A DNA stretch of 40,659 bases from a virus. Below, in pieces: positions 1-6,988 of this stretch. Numbering within the stretch: the first letter of the stretch is position 1; every line of letters starts with the position of its first letter. A model generated the notes under the pieces. The model worked only from the letters and a program-made list of their open reading frames with translations. It searched no databases and was not told the DNA's origin. The stretch covers positions 1 to 40,659 of the IMG/VR virus record IMGVR_UViG_3300038761_000005; one strand, 5' to 3'. The translations under genes and the position numbers were made by a program.

Positions 1-1032
1 CTACCGGGTTGCCTGCTTCTCCCGGGCCAGCCGGTGGTAAACCTGTCGCATCCTTTCCGATTTATGCCCCGCCCAATGCTCCGAATCATCCGTCAGACCC
101 TTGGCCTTCAGGTCGTGGAACGTGAACCGCTCCTTCAGGCCGTTTTCCAATGCCTTAGCCATGAGCCGCTGCCAGGCAGTGGAGAAGGCCTCAGGCTTGA
201 TAGCGTCGCCATCCTTGCCGTGTAGCAGCCACGGGCTGATAACGCCCCGGTTGATGGCCGTGGCCGCCTTGTAGGCGTCCCGGAGCCGCGGCGTCCACAA
301 GGTCACCTCTGATTCGCTGTTCTTGCTGCGCTCAAGGAAAATGCCCCGGTCGGTCACATGCTCCCGGCGTAGTGCCAGAATTTCCCCTTTCCGGGCCCGC
401 ATCAGAAATGCCAGCTCCATCATCACGGCAACATAGTCCGGCGCCAAGCCCTGCACCAGGTCAAACTCCCAGTCCTCCACATAGCGGGTCCGGGCCTCCA
501 GACGGTACCGGCGCACACCCTGGCACGGGTTGGATGCCATCAGTTCCTGCTCGATGGCCCAGCCAAACGCCACAGAGAGGAACTGCAGGTGCCTGTTTGC
601 CGTGGTCGGCTTGTCGGCCAGGCTGTCGCGGTACTTGGCGATCACGCCGGCGGAAATCTTTTCCAGGGCCACATCACCGAACCGAGATCCGTTGCGCATT
701 GGCTTGGCGGCAATCGCATCCACGTACTTCAGGTATTCCGCCCGGGTCTTCGGCTTGATAGGCGCCACCCTGGGCGCCGCCATGTAGTCCCTGAGCAGGT
801 TTCCAAGGGTGCGCTTGCCGCCGGTGGCCACCTGCCGCTGGTAGGCCTCCAGAATGTCTCTGTGCGGCGCATCATGGGGCAGGGCGCGGCCATTGGGTGA
901 AACCAGCGTTATCTGGCCTGAGAACTGGCCTTTTCCTGCGTACTCACGCCAGATAACCCGGTTCTTGCTTGCGACCCGGTAAACGTACTCCGGCAGGCTG
1001 TTATCCCGCCTTGTGCTGCGACCGCGACCCAT
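1..1032 (-). CDS. int: Phage tyrosine integrase
   Basis: This 343-aa site-specific recombinase would integrate and excise the phage by DNA strand exchange. An N-terminal arm-type and core-binding region (about residues 1-180) precedes the catalytic domain. The first catalytic Arg lies in RARKGEI, the His in HDLKAKG (His306), and the nucleophile Tyr332 in QVYHR. The second catalytic Arg of the canonical HxxR box is Lys309 here, a variant known in many phage integrases. The start overlaps the stop of the upstream small gene by one base (TGATG), so the two are translationally coupled. The gene is last in the leftward early operon, and its stop codon is the first base of the window, so any attachment site beyond it is not visible. 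The family call is secure; the site specificity is unknown. Confidence 0.96.
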   Translation of the reverse strand: MGRGRSTRRDNSLPEYVYRVASKNRVIWREYAGKGQFSGQITLVSPNGRALPHDAPHRDILEAYQRQVATGGKRTLGNLLRDYMAAPRVAPIKPKTRAEYLKYVDAIAAKPMRNGSRFGDVALEKISAGVIAKYRDSLADKPTTANRHLQFLSVAFGWAIEQELMASNPCQGVRRYRLEARTRYVEDWEFDLVQGLAPDYVAVMMELAFLMRARKGEILALRREHVTDRGIFLERSKNSESEVTLWTPRLRDAYKAATAINRGVISPWLLHGKDGDAIKPEAFSTAWQRLMAKALENGLKERFTFHDLKAKGLTDDSEHWAGHKSERMRQVYHRLAREKQATR

Positions 1033-1229
1033 CAGGCAAACTCCAGGCCGTCATCGTTGGCGCTGCCACGGGCATTCAGGGCCTGCAGGGTGGTGCACAC
1101 CCGCCCGCCGGCGCCCCTGTGGTATTCGATGCCCTGCTGGTCCAGCCAGCGAACGAGCGGCGCCCGGGTCTTGAAGTGAGTCCAGGCCAGCAGCTCTTCT
1201 TCGGTCACCAGATTCGGATTATCTTTCAT
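1032..1229 (-). CDS. DUF4224-type small protein, excisionase candidate
   Basis: This 65-aa protein begins with the pattern of DUF4224 proteins: an acidic LVTEEELLAWT segment, then a region ending in LVRWLDQQGIEYHR, which resembles a small winged helix. Such proteins usually lie directly upstream of phage integrases and are thought to act as excisionase or directionality factors. A good ribosome binding site (GAGGTG) precedes the ATG, and the stop overlaps the integrase start by one base. The role comes from family and position, because the sequence is short and shows no catalytic residues. Confidence 0.8.
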   Translation of the reverse strand: MKDNPNLVTEEELLAWTHFKTRAPLVRWLDQQGIEYHRGAGGRVCTTLQALNARGSANDDGLEFA

Positions 1230-1237
1230 GGATCACC

Positions 1238-1489
1238 TCAATGCAGGCTCTGTGCGCTGATAGCGCCCGGCGCCCCGTTTCGGTCGCCCCAGCTGGTTAC
1301 CTGAATGCCGGCCTCGGTCATGGTCTCGGCCAGCACCGCTGTTTCCGTGAAGGTTTCCGCGTGGCACTCGTATTCCCGGCCATCCTGGGTGCGGTATCGC
1401 ACGGAGAAAGGGCAGGCGGGCGCGTAGGGTGCCGGTGCGTACCGGTGCCGGATCGGCTGCCACAGCCAGCGGCGCAGAAAGCGTTTCAT
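1238..1489 (-). CDS. Hypothetical basic small protein
   Basis: This 83-aa protein is not recognised. It starts with a strongly basic stretch (MKRFLRRWLWQPIRHRY), then a proline/alanine-rich segment, then a part resembling a small beta-rich domain (RTQDGREYECHAETF). I chose the ATG at 1489 because it shares one base with the stop of the upstream gene (TGATG). A longer in-frame start at 1561 would run deep into that gene. It belongs to the leftward early operon of small accessory genes, which are typically non-essential or act on the host. No function can be assigned. Confidence 0.6.
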   Translation of the reverse strand: MKRFLRRWLWQPIRHRYAPAPYAPACPFSVRYRTQDGREYECHAETFTETAVLAETMTEAGIQVTSWGDRNGAPGAISAQSLH

Positions 1490-1827
1490 CACTCCTTCTC
1501 CTTGAGCAGGGCGGCGGCGCGGCGTAGGTCGCCTACTCTGGCTATAATCCCGGTAGCGCAATGATCAGCGGTTACAGGATCAAATCCCCCAAGTGGCTGT
1601 TCGTACCAATCAGCAAACGGTTCCAGCGCCTTCTCCAGCTCTGCAATCCTCGCCTCAGCCGCTGCTAGGGCGGTGTCGGCCACATCGGCCCGGCGGTATT
1701 CAATGGCGTCTTCCGGGTCCATGCCCAGGCCGGGCGCGGGATCGTCGCACCAGACGTGGCCCAGAATGCCCTCGTCGTAGTCAGGGATTAGGTAGATGGT
1801 TTCTGGTGTTTCGTTCGGCTTATCCAT
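1489..1827 (-). CDS. Ea22/Eaa-like accessory phage protein
   Basis: This 112-aa protein has an N-terminal part with acidic and aromatic residues (YLIPDYDEGILGHVW). It then has a YRRADVADTALAAAEARIAELE segment predicted to form a helix or coiled coil, typical of Ea22-like/Eaa early proteins of lambdoid phages. Their function is unknown. The ATG at 1827 has a strong GGAGGTGAGAG ribosome binding site and overlaps the end of the upstream gene by 8 nt. An in-frame extension to 1941 lacks such support. The family call rests on the general look of the protein and is tentative. Confidence 0.6.
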   Translation of the reverse strand: MDKPNETPETIYLIPDYDEGILGHVWCDDPAPGLGMDPEDAIEYRRADVADTALAAAEARIAELEKALEPFADWYEQPLGGFDPVTADHCATGIIARVGDLRRAAALLKEKE

Positions 1828-2050
1828 CGCTCTCACCTCCGTTATGGGTGGGGCTGTCACCCTGATACCGAATAAAATTGTAGTCTGTGGGGTGATAGCG
1901 GAGCCTTGCATTCGGCCATTGATCTGGAGCCACCACCACATAATGTGTGGCGCTTGTTACCCGTCCATCCGTCCATCCGTCGAACGCCCGTATGCGAACC
2001 CGCATCCCCCGCTTCACCGGCACGCCGTAAGTGCGGCGGATATACTCCAT
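1820..2050 (-). CDS. Hypothetical small protein
   Basis: This 76-aa protein begins MEYIRRTYGVPVKRGMRVRI. The segment GMRVRI..DGWTDGRVTSATHYVVV is typical of a small SH3-like beta-barrel, a fold common in phage proteins that bind nucleic acid or protein. The start at 2050 has an AGGAG site. It lies 5 nt after the upstream gene and overlaps the next gene by 8 nt, so it is a member of the leftward operon. The fold suggestion is inference and no function is known. Confidence 0.65.
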   Translation of the reverse strand: MEYIRRTYGVPVKRGMRVRIRAFDGWTDGRVTSATHYVVVAPDQWPNARLRYHPTDYNFIRYQGDSPTHNGGESDG

Positions 2051-2055
2051 GCTCA

Positions 2056-2952
2056 CTACTCCTCCCCCTCGTCGCCAGCGGTGCGGAGGCGGGCGGCGTC
2101 CTGAACTATTTCCCGTGCGCGGTCTATGTGGCACTGGTCAATGGCGAGCCCGTCTGTCATTTGTGAAACTGCCTCAACTATCCGGCACATTCCGTTGAAA
2201 TCCTCAATCGTCAAGGATTCATTGACAGTTGGCGCAAGGCAGACAGCTTGGAACTTACTCAGGTCGTCCGGTTTAAAGGCATAAAGGTGCTCGCCATTAA
2301 GGCGTTTATCGCTTTGCAAACGGGCAACGGCTTGATTTGTTAGATAGCCAATGGGCACCACCTTCCCGGCGTCGGCAATATGGTCGGGGGATGGGGCGGC
2401 GGTGAGCGTTTGCGCAGATGACCCGTATTGCGCTTCCTGTAGTTGTCGCGCTTGTTCCAGCTGCTTGGCAGCGTCATCGTCCCACCCCTCCGGCACCGCA
2501 ACAGATGGCGGGGCGGGGTGCAGATAAACAGGGATTCCGTCTTGCCAATCGGCAGACGCATCCGGGCGATAAACGGGCATGTGCAGCCTGTCACCTGCCC
2601 GATAGTCAGCGAGTGTGTCTGGGTCTGCATACCCAATGGGCTCGCTCTGGACTGTCAAGGAATCCTTGACAGTTGGGCCCAGGTACAGCGGCACAGCCTC
2701 CGGGAAGGCTTCCGGCTTCTCCCGGCCCCAGATTCTGATATTCCCGTTATCGGCAAAGACTGCCCACGCCACCGGCTCCACCTCCCCACCATTGGCGCTA
2801 AGGGCGGCTTGCCATGCATGCCACGCTGCATTAACTTCGCGCATGGAATCTTGCGGGTATTCCTCGCCTTCCCGTAACGACTCAATAACAGCCTTCGGGG
2901 TCATGCCCCATTTGCTGAACCACGCCTCAAACGCCTCTCTCAAATCACTCAC
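2056..2952 (-). CDS. Hypothetical early phage protein with repeated YLxP/TVKxSLT segments
   Basis: This 298-aa protein is not recognised to family level. Its N-terminus (LREAFEAWFSKWG...AWHAWQAAL) is the helical motif found at the start of many lambdoid early accessory proteins. The body repeats short blocks with hydrophobic strands: VPLYLGPTVKDSLTV, IPVYLHPAPPS and VCLAPTVNESLTI. The first and third blocks, TVKDSLT and TVNESLT, are clear internal copies about 130 residues apart. The C-terminal 50 residues are acidic and helical (IDQCHIDRAREIVQDAARL). It overlaps the upstream gene by 4 nt. It resembles the modular, fast-changing Ea-type proteins, with no enzymatic motif. Confidence 0.65.
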   Translation of the reverse strand: MSDLREAFEAWFSKWGMTPKAVIESLREGEEYPQDSMREVNAAWHAWQAALSANGGEVEPVAWAVFADNGNIRIWGREKPEAFPEAVPLYLGPTVKDSLTVQSEPIGYADPDTLADYRAGDRLHMPVYRPDASADWQDGIPVYLHPAPPSVAVPEGWDDDAAKQLEQARQLQEAQYGSSAQTLTAAPSPDHIADAGKVVPIGYLTNQAVARLQSDKRLNGEHLYAFKPDDLSKFQAVCLAPTVNESLTIEDFNGMCRIVEAVSQMTDGLAIDQCHIDRAREIVQDAARLRTAGDEGEE

Positions 2953-3131
2953 TTGTCCGTCTCCCTGGCCACAAAGGCCGTTGTCTCTCGCAATGCCAGC
3001 GGCACCTTCTTGCCTTTGCCGACCTTCACCAGCACCAGGCGCTGGGCTCGCTGTATGGTCCGTTCAGGGGCGCCCAAGGGCTTGATGCGGTGGGCGGCCA
3101 GTTGCTGGATTGTTTCGGGGTTGAGTTTCAT
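2949..3131 (-). CDS. Small basic hypothetical protein
   Basis: This 60-aa protein starts MKLNPETIQQLAAHRI. It has a basic, strand-rich middle (IQRAQRLVLVKVGKGKKVPL). I chose the ATG at 3131 because it overlaps the stop of the upstream winged-helix gene in an ATGA motif and the downstream gene start in another 4-nt overlap. Size, charge and position fit a small DNA- or RNA-associated early protein. It is not recognised. Confidence 0.6.
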   Translation of the reverse strand: MKLNPETIQQLAAHRIKPLGAPERTIQRAQRLVLVKVGKGKKVPLALRETTAFVARETDK

Positions 3132-3382
3132 AGCGGCACCCCGGACGGGCTGGTGATGAACTTGTGCATAAGCTCTGAGACCCGGTCGCATCGCTCAGCC
3201 CAGATAGCGGCATTACTGCTGGTTAGGCCCACTTTCACAATCTGGCCAGCCTCTCCCATAAAGCGGAGCCTTTGACCGATTGCCCTGGGCGTTTCGTCAA
3301 TGTGAGCGGCAATCACAGCGCAAGGAGACGGCCCTAGCACTCTGACTGCCTCGATGATTCTCTGCTCTAGTGATTGACTCAT
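3128..3382 (-). CDS. Small winged-helix DNA-binding protein
   Basis: This 84-aa protein looks like a winged helix-turn-helix. A first helix (SLEQRIIEAVRVLG) precedes a helix-turn-helix (SPCAVIAAHIDETPRAIGQRLRFM) and a wing (AGQIVKVGLTSSNAAIWA). Such proteins are common as local regulators in phage early operons. It is joined to both neighbours by ATGA overlaps, at 3128-3131 and 3379-3382. The target is unknown. Confidence 0.65.
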   Translation of the reverse strand: MSQSLEQRIIEAVRVLGPSPCAVIAAHIDETPRAIGQRLRFMGEAGQIVKVGLTSSNAAIWAERCDRVSELMHKFITSPSGVPL

Positions 3383-3648
3383 ATCTCTCTCCGTTGTTTA
3401 TGGATGCGGTGGCCGGGTACGTCTCCGGCGCGGGCTCTCTCCGCTCGTCGTGCATTGCTGTATTCACCGCATAGGTGGTGCGTTCTGGGTGTCGGTGTTC
3501 TCGGGAGTCCGTGGCCATCGCCCCGACACGCATCCCTCAGCTTTTTCCAGAACGCACCCCTATGGGGAGGGCCGGTTACGCCGGCCAGTCGGCACGATCT
3601 TTGCCCTTTCGGGGCGGCTACCGTGTGCGTAGAAGCCGCTGCGTTCAT
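3379..3648 (-). CDS. Ash-family-like hypothetical protein
   Basis: This 89-aa protein is rich in Arg, Pro and Gly. It has the blocks AGVTGPPHRGAFWKKLRDACR and GDGHGLPRTPTPR, which recall the Ash protein family of phage and satellite elements, of unknown function. The composition could also suggest a non-coding frame. Support comes from the ATGA overlap with the next gene and from the ATG at 3648, which lies 8 nt after the stop of a small upstream ORF. A TTG at 3678 is an alternative start overlapping that ORF. The frame from 3533 to 3297 also looks open but would overlap the downstream gene by 86 nt. Confidence 0.45.
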   Translation of the reverse strand: MNAAASTHTVAAPKGQRSCRLAGVTGPPHRGAFWKKLRDACRGDGHGLPRTPTPRTHHLCGEYSNARRAERARAGDVPGHRIHKQRREI

Positions 3649-3656
3649 CTCTTTGC

Positions 3657-3809
3657 CTACGCTCCATACACTGTCCAACCCAGTGCGGTTGCCTCTGTGC
3701 TGATTGCTGCCACCAGTTTCGCCCGGTGGTCCGCGCTCTTAAATGGCTGACCGGTAGGCGGCGGCCAGCCAAACCAGAGGCATAGGAGGAAGATCAAAAC
3801 CAGATCCAT
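3657..3809 (-). CDS. Small membrane-anchored hypothetical protein (50 aa)
   Basis: This 50-aa ORF starts at ATG 3809 behind an AGGAG ribosome binding site spaced 6 nt. The N-terminus MDLVLIFLLCLWFGW is one strongly hydrophobic segment, followed by PPPTGQPF and an amphipathic stretch (RAKLVAAISTEATALGWTVY). It may be a single-pass membrane peptide or a short exported protein. It stops 8 nt before the Ash-like gene. The gene is a direct reading and is easily missed because of its size; its function is unknown. Confidence 0.55.
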   Translation of the reverse strand: MDLVLIFLLCLWFGWPPPTGQPFKSADHRAKLVAAISTEATALGWTVYGA

Positions 3810-4046
3810 GGTGTTCTCCTGTGCCGTTGTTCATGCCCGTTTATCGACCGGGCCAGTCGGTCAGGTCACGCCCTGAGATTCGCTCCCCTCGCGCCTTTGG
3901 CTATCCCCACGGCCTTCCGTGGTTAAGAGGGGGCAAGGAGCCGGGCGCCCTGGCTGCGGGTGTTAACCGCCGCCCGCTGGGCTTGTTCATGCCCGTTTAA
4001 CGCCCGGGCAAGGCGGCTGTCTTTCCAGCAGTCAGGCCGGAGGAGA
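3810..4046. repeat. Intergenic stretch with a 17-bp direct repeat and a small hairpin
   Basis: No convincing gene is seen in this 237-nt gap of the leftward operon. The 17-bp word TTGTTCATGCCCGTTTA occurs at 3827-3843 and again at 3983-3999, each followed by a similar CCGGGC-containing tail. Between them, CCACGG-CCTT-CCGTGG at 3907-3922 forms a short perfect hairpin. On the minus strand each repeat contains an ATG (ATGAACAA), opening only ORFs of about 30 codons. It may be a duplicated leader or regulatory segment. Confidence 0.5.
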
Positions 4047-4844
4047 TCAGGCGACCATCTGCCGCGCTTCCTCGATGCCCGTGGCGCTGTCGAGAATCTG
4101 CGCCTTGTACTGCTCCACCAGGTCGTTGAAGGCCAACAGATCGGCCTCCAGCGCCTCGATGTAATCGTCATCCCGTTGCATGGGGTGAATGATCAATTCC
4201 TTGCCTGCCACCTTGAGGGCAGGGCAGTACAGGACGTGATGCCACCACTTACGCCCGGTCAGCCACATGCAGCCCTGTATCTGGTCGGTGAACTGCTCCA
4301 GATCGTGGTCGATGATGATTGAGCGGATGCGCGCAGGATCGACCAGGCACTTGTACTCGCTGCCGCCGTCATCGTTGATAAGGCCGTCAGCGCTGGCACC
4401 GAACAGGCCGTCATCGGTGGTCACCAGCCCGGTGGGCGTAATCAGCATTTCAATCTTGGATTCATGGGCTGCACGGGCTTCCGGCTCCAGCTCGTTGCCC
4501 CGGCGCATGGCCCAAGTGGAAAACCCTTCGTCTAGCGGGTGGCCGCTGATGCGCTCCACTGCAAGGCGAAAGGCATAATCTTTGGCGGCGTTGGAGTGGT
4601 CGCCTACCCGTTCTCCCTTCAGGGCTTTCTGGATACCTTCACTTCGAGGGATGGACTTATAGCCGGCCCGATCTGCAGCGCCCTTTTCATCCGCCCCGGA
4701 AAGAATCGCCGCAACGTATTTCTGCTGCTGCTCAGTCAGGGTGCCGACCTTTTCCCGGGCCACGGTGAACATGCTGGCCGTGATGGCGCCGGCGCGGGCC
4801 TGGTACCATTCCGGCGATCCCTGCTCACAGGTGATGATGATCAT
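4047..4844 (-). CDS. YqaJ-type (lambda exonuclease-like) recombination nuclease
   Basis: This 265-aa protein is predicted to resect double-stranded DNA ends 5' to 3', giving 3' single strands for annealing. It has the YqaJ/lambda-exo signature: QGSPEWYQARAGAITAS near the N-terminus, GNELEPEAR (residues about 116-124), and a PD-(D/E)XK core with Asp153 in SADGLI and Glu163-Tyr-Lys165. Asp153, Glu163 and Lys165 are the expected metal-binding and catalytic residues. The length is normal for the family. The start overlaps the stop of the annealing protein gene by 4 nt, so exonuclease and annealase form a Red-like two-gene cassette. Confidence 0.92.
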   Translation of the reverse strand: MIIITCEQGSPEWYQARAGAITASMFTVAREKVGTLTEQQQKYVAAILSGADEKGAADRAGYKSIPRSEGIQKALKGERVGDHSNAAKDYAFRLAVERISGHPLDEGFSTWAMRRGNELEPEARAAHESKIEMLITPTGLVTTDDGLFGASADGLINDDGGSEYKCLVDPARIRSIIIDHDLEQFTDQIQGCMWLTGRKWWHHVLYCPALKVAGKELIIHPMQRDDDYIEALEADLLAFNDLVEQYKAQILDSATGIEEARQMVA

Positions 4845-5536
4845 TGCTGAACCTCCTGCGCCTTCTTCTGCAGGTGGTTCATCGCTGCCTGAAAACGTGA
4901 GGCCTCGATTTCCTCAAGCCGAGATACGCTGCCAGCCTTGCACACGTAGGCTTCATCAACGCCGGCAACCTTGGCGGCGTCACGCAATTGCCTGACCTGA
5001 TCCTCGCTCAGCAAATCAGGCTCGCCTTTGTCCTCCGTGGCAGCATCTTGCTCCACCCCATGCAAGTCGCCTTTGTGCCACAGCTCTAGAGCAGCGCCAA
5101 AGCGCATCGCGGCATTCCTCAGTGCGTCGCCTATGCGCTCTTTCATTGCGGCCGGCCCCTGTTTGCCCTCTGCGTCTCCATATCCAAGCCGCGTCACGCC
5201 GCAGACAGTAAGGCGAATCCAGAGGCCGCCGTCAGAATCCAACTTTGGCGTGCCGTCCTCATTGGTGCTGACAGGCTCCCAGTTCCATTCTGGGTCACAG
5301 TCGAGAAGCCGGTTCGTGAGTGCGGCGTGGCCCACGTAGTCAACATGGATTGCCTTCTTGTGATGCCAGGCGCCGCACTCGGGACACCAAATCCCGGCGG
5401 CGCGGGTTTTCTTTCTCTCATCAATCTGAGCACGAGACTCTTTGGGTAACTTGCTGATCTGATGGGGCTCGAACGGAGCCCGCATAAGGTCTAACCCAGT
5501 CAACTGTTTGTCCGCTTTTTCGGTAGATGCGTTCAT
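4841..5536 (-). CDS. Rad52-like single-strand annealing protein
   Basis: This 231-aa protein is the likely annealing partner of the adjacent exonuclease. The core contains YVGHAALTNRLLDCDPEWNW, a beta region (GGLWIRLTVCGVTRLGYGD) and the helix KERIGDALRNAAMRFGAAL. That order matches the Rad52/Rad22 fold of phage recombinases. A CPECGAWH segment near residue 50 may bind metal. The ATG at 5536 has an AAGGAG site; a longer in-frame start at 5575 lacks one. The C-terminal 60 residues are acidic and helical and may contact the exonuclease or a host single-strand-binding protein. Assignment to the Rad52-like clan is by motif only. Confidence 0.75.
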   Translation of the reverse strand: MNASTEKADKQLTGLDLMRAPFEPHQISKLPKESRAQIDERKKTRAAGIWCPECGAWHHKKAIHVDYVGHAALTNRLLDCDPEWNWEPVSTNEDGTPKLDSDGGLWIRLTVCGVTRLGYGDAEGKQGPAAMKERIGDALRNAAMRFGAALELWHKGDLHGVEQDAATEDKGEPDLLSEDQVRQLRDAAKVAGVDEAYVCKAGSVSRLEEIEASRFQAAMNHLQKKAQEVQQ

Positions 5537-5584
5537 GCTCTGCTCCTTGAATAAAAGGCGGGGCGGACCCCGCAAAACAACAGA

Positions 5585-5842
5585 TCAGCGCTCTGTCGTA
5601 TCGGTATCTCTTTGGGCCAGCATTGCGTCGGCCTCTATGTAACGAATGGAGGCGATGTAATCAGCCATCTCGCCAATTGTTGGGTTGCGCCCCATTTGTC
5701 TCTCCAGGGTCTCGGAGGGCGCGTAAAAAGACACATCGCACTTAGCGGCGAAGTAGTCGCGCAGGGTCATACCTTCCTGATCGTTTACATTTGCATCATT
5801 GGGCACCGGGAATGCTGGCCCGCCGCTGTTCACCTCACTCAT
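5585..5842 (-). CDS. Conserved small phage protein (GGPAFPV...GMTLRDYFAAK type)
   Basis: This 85-aa protein has the characteristic motif SGGPAFPVPND...QEGMTLRDYFAAK, found in many small phage early proteins of unknown function. A helical C-terminus follows (GEMADYIASIRYIEADAMLAQR). The ATG at 5842 overlaps the end of the upstream membrane-protein gene by 8 nt and is preferred over a longer ORF start at 5914. It belongs to the leftward operon upstream of the recombination pair. The family resemblance is strong, the function unknown. Confidence 0.75.
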   Translation of the reverse strand: MSEVNSGGPAFPVPNDANVNDQEGMTLRDYFAAKCDVSFYAPSETLERQMGRNPTIGEMADYIASIRYIEADAMLAQRDTDTTER

Positions 5843-6044
5843 GTCCAACTCCTGCCACTTGCACCGGATCGGCGCAGTTGTAGTTTTCGGCCTGCTCAGC
5901 GGGCCAGATTCCATCGCGCACCATGGCGCAGGTTTGCTGCTCGCTTATCAGTGCGTCCTGGTAGTCCATTTCCCCGGCCATGCACAGGATGGCAACGAGA
6001 GCCATCGCAACGGCGGAACCGAGAACAATGTTTCCGTATCTCAT
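5835..6044 (-). CDS. Small membrane or exported phage protein
   Basis: This 69-aa protein has one hydrophobic segment at residues 4-22 (GNIVLGSAVAMALVAILCM). A mainly acidic domain with two Cys follows, carrying the pattern ISEQQTCAMVRDGIWPAEQ. Similar small proteins with a YC.MV...WPD signature are common in phages of Pseudomonas and relatives. The start overlaps the upstream stop in an ATGA motif. It is probably anchored in the inner membrane with the C-terminus outside, which is inference from charge distribution. Confidence 0.65.
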   Translation of the reverse strand: MRYGNIVLGSAVAMALVAILCMAGEMDYQDALISEQQTCAMVRDGIWPAEQAENYNCADPVQVAGVGHE

Positions 6045-6319
6045 GCAGCCTCCGACGGGTAGAGCATGGATTTTATGGGCATAGGCGTTGGCAACCCGTA
6101 GCGATGGTTGATTGCCGCCGAGATCAGCGTTTGGCCCCGGTAGCAGGCCAGCGTGACCGGGTGCCCAGCGCCACACAGGTCGATAGCCAGCAGCCATCTG
6201 CCGCGCCACTGCATCTCGATTGGATTGCCCGCGTCGCGGGCAGCGCTCGGCTGGCATATCGCTATGGCTTCGAGCACTGCGGTTTTCGTCATTTTCTCGA
6301 TAGTAGTAAGGTCTCTCAT
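6041..6319 (-). CDS. Hypothetical early protein
   Basis: This 92-aa protein is not recognised. It begins MRDLTTIEKMTKTAVLEAIA, probably helical, followed by a strand-rich part (RGRWLLAIDLCGAGHPVTLACY). A GGAG site lies 9 nt before the ATG, and a 4-nt overlap joins it to the next gene. It is the second gene of the leftward operon and so is expressed early. No functional residues are evident. Confidence 0.6.
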   Translation of the reverse strand: MRDLTTIEKMTKTAVLEAIAICQPSAARDAGNPIEMQWRGRWLLAIDLCGAGHPVTLACYRGQTLISAAINHRYGLPTPMPIKSMLYPSEAA

Positions 6320-6322
6320 GGC

Positions 6323-6637
6323 TTACGGCTCCATCCGTTGTTGTGCGTCCAGCTTCATGCGCTCGTCGCGGGCCTGCTGGTAACGCTCGTCGTCCATCAT
6401 TTCGTTGATTACGGTGTCCAGAACGGCCCGGAATTCAGGCTTGCGGCGAAGGGCTGCCCAAAGCTGTTCCGGTTCGATAACCCGGCCAGCTCCGGTTTCG
6501 GCCAGCGCCTCTTCCTCTTCCCGGTCGAAGTCGGTTTTGTCGTCGTCCAGGAAATCCAGATCATCCACCGGCAGGGCGTTGTCATAGGCCGCTTGCGCGC
6601 TGGCCATGGCTTGCTGGTTTCTGAGGGCTGAGTTCAT
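6323..6637 (-). CDS. Acidic hypothetical protein, first gene of the leftward operon
   Basis: This 104-aa protein is acidic in the first half (VDDLDFLDDDKTDFDREEEEAL), with a helical basic/acidic second half (PEFRAVLDTVINEMMDDERYQQARDERM). A GGAG ribosome binding site precedes ATG 6637. The predicted promoter start point is about 28 nt upstream, so this is the first product of the left operon after induction. That is the position of N in lambda, but the protein lacks the Arg-rich motif of N, so antitermination is not supported. Strong acidity could suggest DNA mimicry, which is speculation. Confidence 0.65.
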   Translation of the reverse strand: MNSALRNQQAMASAQAAYDNALPVDDLDFLDDDKTDFDREEEEALAETGAGRVIEPEQLWAALRRKPEFRAVLDTVINEMMDDERYQQARDERMKLDAQQRMEP

Positions 6638-6671
6638 GTCTGGCTCCGGGCTGCTCGTTTAGCGTGGGATC

Positions 6672-6713
6672 ATAATCACATAACGTGTTTATACGGTCAA
6701 CACGAAATGTGTT
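6672..6713 (-). promoter_or_regulatory. Leftward early promoter with two repressor operators (pL/oL)
   Basis: On the minus strand TTGACC (6700-6695) and GATTAT (6677-6672) are separated by 17 nt, with TG just before the -10 (extended -10). Two copies of a 15-bp dyad lie over it: ATCAC-ATAAC-GTGTT at 6675-6689 and AACAC-GAAAT-GTGTT at 6699-6713. Their centres are 24 bp apart. The same dyad occurs at the cI-cro region, so the CI-like repressor should close this promoter in the lysogen. A third left site is not apparent. Confidence 0.75.
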
Positions 6714-6988
6714 TAGTTTGGGCAAAAACATAAAGTCGGCCCGAAATGACCGGAGTGAGAAAGGTTTTCGTTAGCGAAAATTTTGCGGGGCCTGGTAGGG
6801 GAGGGTTGTTCTAGAGCAATACTGGCCATCCCTGGCATAGCGAAGGCTCGAATCAACAGGCGGCAGGCCTGTCGGGCGGCGGAATGTGTAACTTTGTCGT
6901 CTAATCTTGCAAAATTGGCCTCCCGTATATACAGTGCGCGTCACTTATGGGGTAAAGTCGTATATACAGAGACTAGGAGTTCAGCGTT
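6714..6988. promoter_or_regulatory. Intergenic region with probable promoter/operator of the toxin-antitoxin pair
   Basis: No gene is seen here. GTATATAC, a perfect 8-bp palindrome within CGTATATACAG, occurs at 6925-6932 and 6960-6967, 35 bp apart. A possible promoter TTGCAA (6907-6912) with TACAGT (6930-6935) has a 17-nt spacer, and its -10 overlaps the first palindrome. The second lies just before the toxin start. This is the arrangement expected for autorepression by a ribbon-helix-helix antitoxin. A weak hairpin TTTTCG-TTAG-CGAAAA followed by TTTT lies at 6765-6784 but is too A/T-rich to call a terminator. Confidence 0.5.

Noticed and set aside
5612-6631. Plus-strand frame of 339 codons opposite the left operon
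   Set aside because: It runs against four coupled minus-strand genes and has no ribosome binding site or recognisable motif.
6765-6784. TTTTCG-TTAG-CGAAAA hairpin followed by TTTT as a terminator
   Set aside because: The stem is only six pairs and mostly A-T, so it is too weak. Kept only as a note.
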